DNA of 64,000 bases. Origin: Planctomycetota bacterium. Lineage in GTDB: Bacteria; Planctomycetota; PUPC01; JACPCR01. Below the pieces are notes generated by a model. It was not told the origin of the DNA and did no database searches. It worked only from the letters and a program-made list of their open reading frames with translations. Made by a program: the position numbers and the translations under genes. Positions within the stretch are counted from its first letter, which is position 1. Every line of letters starts with the position of its first letter. Positions 36,204-45,108 of the stretch are shown piece by piece. The stretch spans positions 1 through 64,000 of the forward strand of contig JACPCR010000080.1 of the NCBI GenBank assembly GCA_016179685.1, in the 5' to 3' direction.

Positions 36204-38927
36204 TCAGACCCTTTCCAACCTCACCGCACAGCACTTGAACTCGGGAATCTTTCCGTAAGGGTCTAGTGCATCAATAGTTAGGAGATTAGCCGCGGCTTCC
36301 TTGAAATGGAACGGCAGAAACACGCTGCCACGGCCGGGACGCGGCGATACCCTTGCCCTGCATTGGACCTGACCACGCCGCGTTACCAACCGCACATAGT
36401 CCCCATTTTTCACTCCCAGGGCCATCAAGTCGGCTTCATGCACTTCGACGTATGGCTCGGGGCAAATCGTGTCAAGAGCCTTTGCCCGGCGCGTCATCGT
36501 CCCCGTGTGCCAGTGCAGGAGATTTCGACCCGTGTTGAGATAGAGCGGGAACTGATCATCTGGAAGCTCCTTGGGGGGAGCGAACTGAACCGGGACGAGC
36601 CGACCACGCCCATTGGGCGTCGGAAATCTCTGGCTAAACAACACGGAAGTGCCCGAATGGCCTGGGGTTGGACACGGCCAGAGGACAGTCTCGCGCTCGA
36701 GCCGGTCATAAGTGAGGCCGGCGTAGCTGGGCGTGAGGCTGGCGAACTCGTCGAAGACCTCCCGTACCGATGGGTAGGACATGGGGAAGCCCATGCGGCC
36801 GGCGATCTCGCAGATGATCTCCCAGTCCTGCCGGGCCTGACCCGGCGGTTGGATGGCGGGCCTTCCGAGTTGGACGCGGCGGTCGGTATTCGTGAACGTG
36901 CCGAGTTTTTCGGCGAATGCGGATGCAGGTAGTACGACATCGGCGTATTCCGCCGTCTCGGTGAGGAAGATGTCCTGGACACAGAGGAATTCCATCCGAG
37001 CGAGAGCCTTCTTCACCTTGTTGATATTGGGGTCGCTGAGGAACGGATTCTCGCCGAGCATGTACATCGCTCGAATCTTCCCGTCCAGGACGGCGCTCAT
37101 GATCTCGACCACCGTCAGGCCCTTCTGCGGGTCGAGCGCAACGCCCCATGCCTTCTCGAATCGAGCCCGGACCACCGGGTCATCCACGTTCTGATAGCCG
37201 GGGAAGACCATGGGGATGAGCCCGGCATCGGATGCGCCCTGGACGTTGTTCTGGCCGCGGAGGGGATGGAGGCCCGTGCCGGGCCGGCCGATGTTCCCCG
37301 TCATCAGGCACAAATTGATAAGACATCGCGCGTTGTCCGTACCGGTCGTGTGCTGGGAGACGCCCATGCCCCAGAAGACCATGGCGTTGCGAGCTCGGCC
37401 ATAAGTCCTTGCAGCCTGGATGACCAGGGAGGCGGGGACGCCGGTGATCTTCTCCACCAGTTCCGGCGTATAGGCCTGGACAGCATCTCGGACGGCCGCG
37501 GAGTTCTCCGTGCGCGCCTGGATGAATTCCCGGTCCTCGAGTTGCTCCTCCAGGATCACCCGCAGCAGCCCATTGAGGAGCGCCACGTCCGTGCCCGGCT
37601 GAAACTGGAGAAAAAGGTCGGCATGGCGTGCCAGGTCCACCTTGCGGACGTCCATGACAATGAGCTGGAGGCCATCCTTGCGAGCGCGCTTGATGAAAGT
37701 GGCGGCCACGGGATGGTTTTCCGTGGTGTTCGAGCCGATGACGAGGGCGCAATCGGCGAGAAGAACGTCCTGGAAAATATTGGAGACGGCCCCGCTCCCG
37801 ATCGTCTCCATGAGCGCGGCGACGGAGGAGGCGTGGCACAGGCGCGTGCAATGGTCCACGTTGTTCGTTCCAAAGCCTGCCCGGACCAGCTTCTGGAACA
37901 GGTAGGCCTCCTCGTTGGAGCCCTTGGCGCTGCCGAACCCCGCCAGGGCTGACGGCCCCGACTCCTCGCGAACGCGGCGGAAGGTACGAGCCGCCAGGTC
38001 GAGCGCTTCCTCCCACGTGGCCTCACGGAACTGGGCCCGTGGCGAAGCATAACCTTCTGGCCGCTTGGAATACTCGGGAAGACGGACGAGCGGGACGGTC
38101 AGCCGTTCGGCGTGAAGGGCATAATCGAAGCCGTATCGGCCTTTCACGCAGAGACGGCCCAGGTTGGCCGGGCCGGTCGGACGCCCGCTGACCCGGACGA
38201 TGGTATTGGCCTTGACGTGGAACGTGACGCCGCAGCCCACCCCGCAGTAAGGACAAATGGAGTCCACTTTCCGGGCGTCCCGGAAGATTCCGATCGCGGA
38301 GAGGGGCTTGTCCCACAACGCGCCGGTGGGGCAAGCGGCCACGCATTCACCGCAGAAGACGCACGAGGACTTGCCCATGGGCCGCCGGTCATCGAACGAG
38401 ATGCGGGTCGCAGCTCCCTTGAGCGCTCGTCCGATGACTTCGTTGGACTGGACATCGGTGCAGGCGCGAATACAACGATCGCAGAGGATGCAGGCGGAAT
38501 GGTCGACGGCGATGGCGGGCGAGGAGAGGTCGTGCGCATCGTCGAGGCTGCGGGGAGTGAACCGCGTGCGCCCGATGCCCTCCTGCTGTGCGAGCAGCTC
38601 CAGCTCGCAATCGCCGGTATCCCGGTGTTTCGAGCAGGGTGAGGGGTGGTCCGCCAGGAGCAACTCGATGAGCATCCGCCGGGCGTCCAGGACCTTCTCC
38701 GAGCGCGTCGAGACGACCATCTGGTCTTCGCAGAGACGGACGCAAGAGGGGGCGAGGACTCGCGCGCCCTTCACCTCGACGGCGCAGACGCGGCAGACGC
38801 CGACGGGACGTAGCCCGGGGCTGTGGCAAAGGGTCGGGACATGAATCCCCACCTGACGCGCGGCTTCCCAGAGGGTCGTCCCCTCCTCGACGGTGACCAC
38901 CTGGCCATCCAGCGTCAATGCAATCAT
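36204..38927 (-). CDS. Formate dehydrogenase-type molybdopterin oxidoreductase, alpha subunit
   Basis: A 907-residue catalytic subunit that oxidises formate (or runs in reverse) with a molybdenum/tungsten bis-pterin cofactor. The start MIALTLDGQVVTVEEG at 38927 follows AAAGGA; earlier in-frame ATGs only add repeat DNA. Domains: [2Fe-2S] plus NuoG-like His-Cys clusters (residues 1-130; CHSPGLRPVGVCRVC), two [4Fe-4S] ferredoxin motifs (CILCDRCIRAC; CVFCGECVAACPTGAL), the CPYCGVGCG cluster near 225, and the pterin domain. In VDHCTRLCHASSV the metal ligand is Cys, not selenocysteine. The C-terminal lobe has GRNLLHWHTGTMTRR and GDYVRLVTRRG. No NADH-diaphorase subunits are adjacent, so its electron acceptor is encoded elsewhere or it is ferredoxin-linked. 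Confidence 0.9.
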   Translation of the reverse strand: MIALTLDGQVVTVEEGTTLWEAARQVGIHVPTLCHSPGLRPVGVCRVCAVEVKGARVLAPSCVRLCEDQMVVSTRSEKVLDARRMLIELLLADHPSPCSKHRDTGDCELELLAQQEGIGRTRFTPRSLDDAHDLSSPAIAVDHSACILCDRCIRACTDVQSNEVIGRALKGAATRISFDDRRPMGKSSCVFCGECVAACPTGALWDKPLSAIGIFRDARKVDSICPYCGVGCGVTFHVKANTIVRVSGRPTGPANLGRLCVKGRYGFDYALHAERLTVPLVRLPEYSKRPEGYASPRAQFREATWEEALDLAARTFRRVREESGPSALAGFGSAKGSNEEAYLFQKLVRAGFGTNNVDHCTRLCHASSVAALMETIGSGAVSNIFQDVLLADCALVIGSNTTENHPVAATFIKRARKDGLQLIVMDVRKVDLARHADLFLQFQPGTDVALLNGLLRVILEEQLEDREFIQARTENSAAVRDAVQAYTPELVEKITGVPASLVIQAARTYGRARNAMVFWGMGVSQHTTGTDNARCLINLCLMTGNIGRPGTGLHPLRGQNNVQGASDAGLIPMVFPGYQNVDDPVVRARFEKAWGVALDPQKGLTVVEIMSAVLDGKIRAMYMLGENPFLSDPNINKVKKALARMEFLCVQDIFLTETAEYADVVLPASAFAEKLGTFTNTDRRVQLGRPAIQPPGQARQDWEIICEIAGRMGFPMSYPSVREVFDEFASLTPSYAGLTYDRLERETVLWPCPTPGHSGTSVLFSQRFPTPNGRGRLVPVQFAPPKELPDDQFPLYLNTGRNLLHWHTGTMTRRAKALDTICPEPYVEVHEADLMALGVKNGDYVRLVTRRGQVQCRARVSPRPGRGSVFLPFHFKEAAANLLTIDALDPYGKIPEFKCCAVRLERV

Positions 38928-38937
38928 GGGCTTTCCT

Positions 38938-39015
38938 TTCAGAAACAGTGCCGCACTATTTCTGAACTGATTTGCGGAAGAAGTGCTCGATACCGAAAGA
39001 GCTGCAGCACTTCCG
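38938..39015. repeat. Two AGTGC-type palindromes upstream of the formate dehydrogenase gene
   Basis: TTCAGAAACAGTGC (38938-38951) and GCACTATTTCTGAA (38953-38966) pair with one mismatch. A second, poorer copy has GCGGAAGAAGTGCTC (38974-38988) and GCAGCACTTCCG (39004-39015). The pair sits 11 bases from the start codon in the gene's leader. Confidence 0.65.
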
Positions 39016-39312
39016 TTCGCGTGGGCGAAAGAGAATCCTAAGGGCTTTCTTCTCGGCTGACAAGTGGCGAAGCACCTCCTGGCGTTCTCTCGTAATCTCC
39101 GAGGAGGGGCACGACCCGCTCCGCGCCGACCGGATGAGCGGGGCGCGTCCGGCCGCCGATGGCAATGTTGACGGTCAATGCGGTTGCTTGGCAAAAAAAA
39201 GAGTCCCGCAACGATCCCGAGCCGAGCTCACTTCCTTTTCGCCTCGTAAACCATAGGAAAGCTGAAGTTTGCCTTTGTGCAGAAAGGGAGGAGGGTCGTC
39301 CGACCGAGTACT
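39016..39312. other. Gap upstream of the AAA ATPase remnant
   Basis: No gene recognised. It contains a possible hairpin with CCTCCT (39074-39079) and AGGAGG (39103-39108) and an eight-A run near 39190-39198. Confidence 0.4.
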
Positions 39313-39705
39313 TTGTCAAGATTCGAAAGGATCCCTCAACTTGCAATCCGGAGCTTCAAGCGGTTTGAGGAAGTAATCATTCCGCTGACATCGCCAGTTG
39401 TTCTTGTGGGGCGCATCAACTCGGGCAAGACCGCGGCGTTGCAGGCGCTGGCGCTCTGGGAGCTTGGATTGCGAAAATGGATTGAGAAACGGAGAGCGGC
39501 GAGGGGCCCGGCCACGCCGCGCGTTGGAGTGGTCATCAATCGGCGGGACTTGGTACAGTTGCCCGTGCCCCAGGCTGCGCTTCTCTGGCGGCATCAGCAT
39601 TTGCGGCAAACGCCTCCGGAGTCGGATTCCTGCCAGCGTGCCAGACTTCTCAGGCCTGAGGAAGTCGAGGCGGAAGCAAGGGAATGGCTGGAGGCGATTT
39701 CCTAA
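39313..39705 (+). pseudogene. N-terminal remnant of an AAA-type (OLD/RecF-like) ATPase
   Basis: The open frame reads IPQLAIRSFKRFEEVIIPL and then LVGRINSGKTAALQALALW, the first strands and Walker A motif of ATPases that open with (I)xxLxxxNFKxFxxxxI and GxNNSGKT. NRRDLVQLPVPQAALLWRH is also typical. Such proteins run to 400-600 residues with Walker B and a nuclease domain, but the frame stops at 39705 after about 130 residues, 51 bases before the end of rsmE. No ATG stands at the expected start; the TTG at 39313 is the best. It is a decayed copy; a small fusion-derived protein is less likely. Confidence 0.65.
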
Positions 39706-39756
39706 ACGAGCGAGAAGGCACAACCTGGAGCGGCTACGAAGTCCCGGGACCGATGA

Positions 39757-40488
39757 TCAACACGCCTTTTCACTGGCCACGACGGAGAGGACCGCCAGAG
39801 CCGCGGTCTCCGAACGAAGCGTCCAGGGCCCCAGCGAAACGAGAATGAATCCGGCGGTCCGAGCTTCGACGACCTCCTCGGGGTCCCATCCGCCCTCTGG
39901 TCCCACGGCCACCCAGACGGAATCGAGCCTATCCTTGCGCAAGACATCCTTGAGCCGGGCCGGCGAACCTGGATGCGGCATCAGACGGGTCATGGAATCC
40001 TGTGCCCGTTCGAGCATGATGGGGAACGGCACGGCGTCTTCCACTTCAGGGAGGCGGCTTCGGCCACATTGTTTGGCGGCCTCGATGGTGGTTCGACGCC
40101 ACTTGAGACGCTGCTCCTCGGGTTTTGCCGGGACGCGGACGTTCGAGCGCGCGGACACGAACGGCTGAAACCGTGCGACGCCAAGCTCCGTCCCCTTCTG
40201 GAGCATCCAGTCCGCGGCTTTCCCCTTGCAGAGCCCCCATGCCAGGGTGATTCGAAGGGGGCAGGGAGGGTCAGGCGTGTTCTCGCGGACGATACGGACC
40301 ACGGCGCCGCGCTTCGATAGGGTCTCGACACGGCCGGTGAACTCGTGGCCAGCGGCATCGAAAAGGACGACTTCGCTGCCGATCTCTGCCCGGAGGACGT
40401 GTCGCAGATGATGGAACTCATCGCCAGAGAGGAAGGCGAGGCCCTGACTCGGTGTCTGCTCCAGAAAAAAACGATGCATGTGCATCAT
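39757..40488 (-). CDS. rsmE: 16S rRNA (uracil-1498 N3)-methyltransferase
   Basis: A 243-residue SPOUT-class enzyme that methylates U1498 of 16S rRNA using S-adenosylmethionine. It opens MHRFFLEQ after two extra residues; the codon at 40479 may be the true start. The knot motifs are VAVGPEGGWDPEEV and SLGPWTLRSETAALAVLSVV, and the RNA-binding PUA-like N-domain holds HHLRHVLRAEIGSEVVLFD. It overlaps the preceding GH39-like gene by four bases (ATGA), so the start is coupled to that translation. A housekeeping enzyme joined to a secreted glycosidase gene is unusual. Convergent with the ATPase remnant. Confidence 0.93.
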   Translation of the reverse strand: MMHMHRFFLEQTPSQGLAFLSGDEFHHLRHVLRAEIGSEVVLFDAAGHEFTGRVETLSKRGAVVRIVRENTPDPPCPLRITLAWGLCKGKAADWMLQKGTELGVARFQPFVSARSNVRVPAKPEEQRLKWRRTTIEAAKQCGRSRLPEVEDAVPFPIMLERAQDSMTRLMPHPGSPARLKDVLRKDRLDSVWVAVGPEGGWDPEEVVEARTAGFILVSLGPWTLRSETAALAVLSVVASEKAC

Positions 40489-43259
40489 GGCACGAACACC
40501 AGCTCTTCACTCATCGTCCATATCCCGCTCCAGTAGGGCGCTACGGGCGCGCGGAACAGCCGGCGCTCGCCGACTTGCTTCGACAGGTTCAGCCGCCAGC
40601 GCTGCTGTGGCCGGCCTTGCTCGTCGGGCGGGTCATCCGAATCCGATAGGATCAGGTTGAAATGGATGCAACGGCCCGGAGCGGGTTTGAGCATGCTCAG
40701 CTCCGCCAGCGGGATCGAGACCTCGTAGAGGATGTCCCCGCGCCCCTCGTCGGTCCGGCGAATGGCCGCCTGCACGCCCTCCACGGGCCCGTAGCCGCAG
40801 TCGGGGTTGTCCGGGATGTCCCACCCGGGCCGCAGCCCCGGCTTCAGAAACCGGTAGACGAGGGGCCCGTCGGAGGTGAGCGCCAGGGCATACAGATAAT
40901 CGATGAGCGGGATGCGGCGTCCGCCGTAGTCGTACGGGGCATAGCGGGCGTCGGCGGCCAGTTCCGGGTCCGGCTGCACGCCCATCTCGAGGCGGAGGCA
41001 ATCGCCGTGCAGCAGCTCGTAGGACAGCGGCCGGCGGCGCGTGCCCCAGCTCTGCCCGCGAGGATACTGGCGGGAGAGGGCAAAGGGCTGGACAAAACGG
41101 TCATCGCGCACCTGCGCGGCCACGTGAAGCGCCTGATCGTCCCAGAGCAGGTAGGCCGTGGCGGACACATCGTCCGGTGTCCAGTTCTCCACCTGGCCCG
41201 TTACCGGCTCGACCTTATCCGAGCTGTCGAGAGGGATGGGGACGGCCCCGGCGGCCTTCCAGTCCGAGAGGTCGCCGTCGATGCGGGGCGTGGCCTTCCG
41301 CGCCCCGTGCAAGCGCACCGCGCCGCGCAGGGAGAGTGCCTGCCCCCGGCCCGTGACCACCTGTCCCAGCACGGGGTAAATGGGGCGCGGCCTGGTCCGC
41401 CAGCGCTGGACCGGGAACTCGATCTCGACGGCCCGGCCTTCGGCGGGTATGGAAAAGGCTCGGACGCCGCCGGCGACCTCGGCATCCTCCGCATAGGGGA
41501 TGGCTACGGTCCCTTCCACCGCACGAGGCAGACGCCGATGGATGCGGACGCGGATGGCCGGGGGCGGACCGGCCAAGGCATCTCCCCGTGCGGACCGGAT
41601 TTCCGCGGTGACCTCCGGGAGACCGCGGATCTCGGCGCTCCGGAACAGGGCGAGAAAGGCCTCGGGCTCGCACACGGCGGCGAGGTAAACGGGTGAATCC
41701 GAGAGAGGCAGGACAGCTCGGGGGGGGCTCAGAGGGAGAGGATTGCCCATGAGGTTGAAGGCGATCACCCGCATTCCCTCCGGCACGGCCGCTTCCAGCT
41801 CGCCGCGTCCGAGGGTGGTCCAGAGCACGGCGCGGCACTGGCCCGTGGGCGCGTGTCGGAAGAAGAAGGCATAGGGCTGCGAGCCCGTGAAAATCTCCCT
41901 TTCGAACCGGCAGTCCTCGAGAAACCGGGCCAGAGCCGCGTAGGCAGGCGCGGCCGGATCAGGATAGAAGTCCGCGCGGTCGTTGGCGGCGACGCCGAGT
42001 CCGCCGAGCGTGCCGTGCCCACGCCAGAGATCGAACCAGAAACAGCGCTCCATTCCGGCGGCCCAGGAAAGGACGTAGGACCGTGCGAGGTAGCGGGCCT
42101 GGGCCTCGGGTGTGAATTCGAGGTGGCTCAGTTCCGCCCAGCCGCAGCCGAGCCCGGCCTCGAGCCAGGCGCCCCAGCCGAACTCGGTGTCCCAGACCTT
42201 TTTCCCGCGTGCCCTCGCCCCTTCGACCGCCTCGATCGTATCCACGAGGAAGCCCGCCTCCGGCACGTCGTTGAGATACCGGTGCACAGAATAGAAATCG
42301 CAGTACCGGTCCGCATCCCATCCCCAGAAGACGGTCTGCAGAAAGTCCGTCGAGGAGGTCGTGGCCCCGGTAAACGCCCGGGCATCGGGGTCCGCGGCGT
42401 GGACCTCTTCCCACGTGGCCCGCATGGCCTGGCGGTAGGGCTCTGCGCTGGAATGCCACCAGCCGCCGCCGATGGTGGCCTCGTTCCAGAATTCGTAATG
42501 CTGGACGCGGCCCCTCAATCGGTCCGCCAGACGCCGGGCGAACCACCGCCAGACCTCCGCCTTCGGACCCGTCCGCACCCGCGCCGTCCAGTCCGTGACG
42601 TCCGGATCGGCCAGGCTGCCCCAGGCGGGGCTGTAGGCCATGAGGATGTAGGCCTGAAGCCCGTGTTGCCGGACCAACTCCAGTTCCTGCTCCGTGCCCG
42701 AGATGTCCCACTCCCCCTCGCGGGGGCTGTTCGCCGGGGAGACGCCGAGCCGCACCCATTTGACGCCGAGCCGCACCAGGATGGGGGCCTCGCGTCCCGT
42801 CGCATCGAACCCGAAGAACGAACCCGGCCGTGGCGGCGGCACCGGATGCGGCACGACCGCGAAGGAGAAATCCCACCTGCGGACGAAGCCGCCGTCGTCC
42901 GCGGCCTGGACCCGGACTTCATGGTGGCCGAGCCTTCGCCACGGGAGCTCGAGGGCAGTCTCCGCAGCCTTCTTCGCGTCCAGGGCCAGTCGGCCCAGGT
43001 CGCCCCGGTAGTCCCATCCCTGCCGTTCCCAGGTCGCCCGCACCTTCACGGCCGCGGTGATCCGTGCCGCCGCGGTCGAGGTCCACACCCACCGCAACCG
43101 TATCCGCTCGTCCGGATAGAAGAGATTTCCGGGCGCCTCTGAGACCATGCGGCATCCGACGGACATGAGGCCCGATGCCGATTCGCCCCATTGGGGGGCG
43201 GGTATGAGGAGAAATGCCCACAGGGCCGCGGTCGAATGTCGCCTTGTTGCCGCGTTCAT
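40485..43259 (-). CDS. Secreted GH39-like glycosidase with carbohydrate-binding tail
   Basis: A 924-residue exported protein: signal peptide about 1-27, an N-terminal beta domain (30-140), then a clan GH-A barrel (145-460). HYEFWNEATIGG has the Asn-Glu acid/base (E260) and DTEFGWGAW holds the nucleophile (E359), the GH39/GH5 pattern. MAYSPAWGSLADP and FYSVHRYLND are barrel strands. A beta-domain follows (470-630), and the last 270 residues (from KATPRIDGDLSDWKAAG) form a CBM9-like binding domain with ILYEVSIPLAEL. It acts outside the cytoplasmic membrane on plant-like or microbial glycans; the exact linkage is unknown. It lies between an upstream isomerase gene and rsmE in a minus-strand operon. 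Confidence 0.82.
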   Translation of the reverse strand: MNAATRRHSTAALWAFLLIPAPQWGESASGLMSVGCRMVSEAPGNLFYPDERIRLRWVWTSTAAARITAAVKVRATWERQGWDYRGDLGRLALDAKKAAETALELPWRRLGHHEVRVQAADDGGFVRRWDFSFAVVPHPVPPPRPGSFFGFDATGREAPILVRLGVKWVRLGVSPANSPREGEWDISGTEQELELVRQHGLQAYILMAYSPAWGSLADPDVTDWTARVRTGPKAEVWRWFARRLADRLRGRVQHYEFWNEATIGGGWWHSSAEPYRQAMRATWEEVHAADPDARAFTGATTSSTDFLQTVFWGWDADRYCDFYSVHRYLNDVPEAGFLVDTIEAVEGARARGKKVWDTEFGWGAWLEAGLGCGWAELSHLEFTPEAQARYLARSYVLSWAAGMERCFWFDLWRGHGTLGGLGVAANDRADFYPDPAAPAYAALARFLEDCRFEREIFTGSQPYAFFFRHAPTGQCRAVLWTTLGRGELEAAVPEGMRVIAFNLMGNPLPLSPPRAVLPLSDSPVYLAAVCEPEAFLALFRSAEIRGLPEVTAEIRSARGDALAGPPPAIRVRIHRRLPRAVEGTVAIPYAEDAEVAGGVRAFSIPAEGRAVEIEFPVQRWRTRPRPIYPVLGQVVTGRGQALSLRGAVRLHGARKATPRIDGDLSDWKAAGAVPIPLDSSDKVEPVTGQVENWTPDDVSATAYLLWDDQALHVAAQVRDDRFVQPFALSRQYPRGQSWGTRRRPLSYELLHGDCLRLEMGVQPDPELAADARYAPYDYGGRRIPLIDYLYALALTSDGPLVYRFLKPGLRPGWDIPDNPDCGYGPVEGVQAAIRRTDEGRGDILYEVSIPLAELSMLKPAPGRCIHFNLILSDSDDPPDEQGRPQQRWRLNLSKQVGERRLFRAPVAPYWSGIWTMSEELVFVP

Positions 43260-43326
43260 GCCTCTAATTCCGGAGCGAGGGGACGGGAGGCCGCGGAGGC
43301 TCGCCAGCGGCGGGGGCGATGTCTCC

Positions 43327-44118
43327 TTACAGCCCCCGGGCCGTCAAATACTCGAAGCTCGATCTCAGGCAGTCGAACGGGTCGCGGCGGCACGTGTCCT
43401 GCTCGACCGCGTACCAGGCGACTCCGGCCCGGGCGCAGACAGGCAGGATGGAATCCCAGTCGAGGTTGCCCTCGCCGATGGGCGACATGACGGGGCCCTC
43501 GCCGGGCACGACTTCCTTGTCCTTGAGGTGGATGACGGGGACCCGGCCCGGGCAGCGCTGGAAGATGCGGACCGGGTTGACGCCAGCGTGCACGGCCCAG
43601 TAGACATCGACCTCGAGGGTGAAATTGGACCCTCCCTCATCGATCAGGATATCATAGAGAGTGCGGGGGCCCGGCGCGATGCGCTGGAACTCGTGGGCAT
43701 GGTTGTGGTAGCCGAAGGTGATACCCGCGTCCTTCAGGCGGGCGAGGACCGGGCGCGCGTCCCGGGCGAACTTCGAGTAGCCTTCGGCGGAGAGGTCGGC
43801 GTAGTTCCTGGGGATGCCGCCGATGGCGACGTAACCGCATCCCAGCTCCTGGTGGAAGTCGATTTCAAGGCCCGTGTGCCCCACGAGATCGTCCCAGGCC
43901 CGGTGGGTGGCGATGCACCGCAGGCCCTGATCGTCGAGCATGCGGCGGGCCTCCTTGGCGGAGACCTCGGGCGCATCGCCGGCCATGGCCGACACGGCGG
44001 AAAGCTGGACCGCAGGGTAGCCTATGGCCCGGACCTTGCGCAGGCTCTCGGCCAGTTCCCGCGCGGTGTGGGTGAACTCTCGGAGGGTGTACATCTGAAC
44101 GGCGAGCTGGCCAGCCAT
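43327..44118 (-). CDS. TIM-barrel sugar phosphate isomerase/epimerase
   Basis: A 263-residue xylose-isomerase-like barrel protein. Metal and active-site elements are FGYHNHAHEF, LEVDVYWAVHAG with the glutamate, VIHLKDKE with the Asp/His pair, GEGNLDWDSIL and WYAVEQDTC. The opening QLAVQMYTLREFT and HTARELAESLRKV match IolE-like and similar dehydratase/isomerase proteins. It heads the minus-strand operon with the GH39-like protein (68-base gap) and rsmE. It shares fold but little sequence with the isomerase at 2203-3129. Sugar conversion of products released by the glycosidase is plausible; the substrate is unknown. Confidence 0.82.
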   Translation of the reverse strand: MAGQLAVQMYTLREFTHTARELAESLRKVRAIGYPAVQLSAVSAMAGDAPEVSAKEARRMLDDQGLRCIATHRAWDDLVGHTGLEIDFHQELGCGYVAIGGIPRNYADLSAEGYSKFARDARPVLARLKDAGITFGYHNHAHEFQRIAPGPRTLYDILIDEGGSNFTLEVDVYWAVHAGVNPVRIFQRCPGRVPVIHLKDKEVVPGEGPVMSPIGEGNLDWDSILPVCARAGVAWYAVEQDTCRRDPFDCLRSSFEYLTARGL

Positions 44119-44318
44119 GGTAAAGCCTCGAAAGGGTCATCACGAAACGCCGGGCTCCCGGTCCCGGTCACTCGCTATCGACACGGATCGGTTTGTGGCG
44201 AAGCTTCGCCGCACCGCACGGCGGAAAGGCTTCCGAACCCTGTTGCAACACCCATGATGGGATAGCCATGCGTGACCGTCAAGCCGGTTCGCCCGGCCTG
44301 CCCGTATTCGCCGTTTCA

Positions 44319-44347
44319 TTGACACCCCGTGTCGAGGCTGCTTAAAT
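44319..44347 (+). promoter_or_regulatory. Sigma70-type promoter for the PDZ gene pair
   Basis: A consensus TTGACA (44319-44324) is followed, after 17 bases, by TTAAAT (44342-44347). The predicted start near 44355 supports ATG 44437 and excludes the GTG at 44329 as start. It lies between divergent genes. Confidence 0.65.
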
Positions 44348-44436
44348 CGTCTTGTCGTGCGGATTCGCCGGGCCGGGAATCCGCCGCGGCCCTCCCGGGC
44401 CTGCGCCGCCTGTCTCAGGGCCTGGAGACCTTCCTC

Positions 44437-45105
44437 ATGCATTCCGCACGTTTCGGTGCGTTGGCCGCCTTCCTGGCTCTGGTCTTGGCGGGCCTCGCTC
44501 TTTACCGGTCCTACCGGGTGCAGGAGGAATCCCGCCGCCTGCTGGAGAAGGCCTCGGAGACCCTGTCGCGGTTCGAGCAGCGCTACGAGACCCAGCAGAT
44601 GAACCTCGAGGGATTCAAGGGGCAGATTCAGGAGAACCGGGAGGTCCTCGAGGACCTGGAGCGTGAGATCGCCGCGGTGCGGGCGGGGGACCGTGAGGAG
44701 GCCCGGCAGCAGGTGAGGTCCATCCTGGCGGAGGGCCGGGCGGAACGTCCGGCCGAGCCGGAGAATCCACGCCGGCCCGAGCGAGTGAACCCTCGTCCGG
44801 GCCGCGCTTTTCTGGGCGTGCAACTCGCCTCGCTGAATCCGGAGAGGGCGCAACGGCTGCAGTATCCCCAGGCCGGTGGGGCCTTGATCACCCGAGTCAT
44901 TCGCGGGAGTCCAGCGGAACGCGCCGGCCTCCGGGCCGACGACATCATCAGCCAGGTCAATGGCCAGGGCACGGGCGGGGTTGACCACTTCCTGGAACAG
45001 ATGGAGCGGCGGCAGCCAGACGAAACCGTGGTCTTTAACATCTTTCGGGGCGGCCAGTTCCAGGAGGTCAAGGTTTCCCTCGGGCAGTTCGGGGGCCAGG
45101 ATTGA
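44437..45105 (+). CDS. Membrane-anchored coiled-coil PDZ protein
   Basis: A 222-residue protein with one N-terminal membrane anchor (FGALAAFLALVLAGLALY, residues 5-22), a coiled coil at about 25-95 (ESRRLLEKASETLSRFEQ, EVLEDLEREIAAV), a proline/basic linker and a C-terminal PDZ domain (about 125-222: FLGVQLASLN, VIRGSPAERAGLRADDII, QVNGQG, VVFNIFRGG). GGAGA sits eight bases before the ATG. No protease domain is attached. PDZ domains bind C-terminal peptides, so it may be a periplasmic adaptor. The next gene starts three bases later and also carries a PDZ domain, so they form a pair under the promoter at 44319-44347. Confidence 0.8.
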   Translation: MHSARFGALAAFLALVLAGLALYRSYRVQEESRRLLEKASETLSRFEQRYETQQMNLEGFKGQIQENREVLEDLEREIAAVRAGDREEARQQVRSILAEGRAERPAEPENPRRPERVNPRPGRAFLGVQLASLNPERAQRLQYPQAGGALITRVIRGSPAERAGLRADDIISQVNGQGTGGVDHFLEQMERRQPDETVVFNIFRGGQFQEVKVSLGQFGGQD

Positions 45106-45108
45106 CCC

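Noticed and set aside
36204-38927. Formate dehydrogenase as a selenoprotein
   Set aside because: The metal-ligand position reads Cys (RLCHASS) and there is no in-frame UGA.
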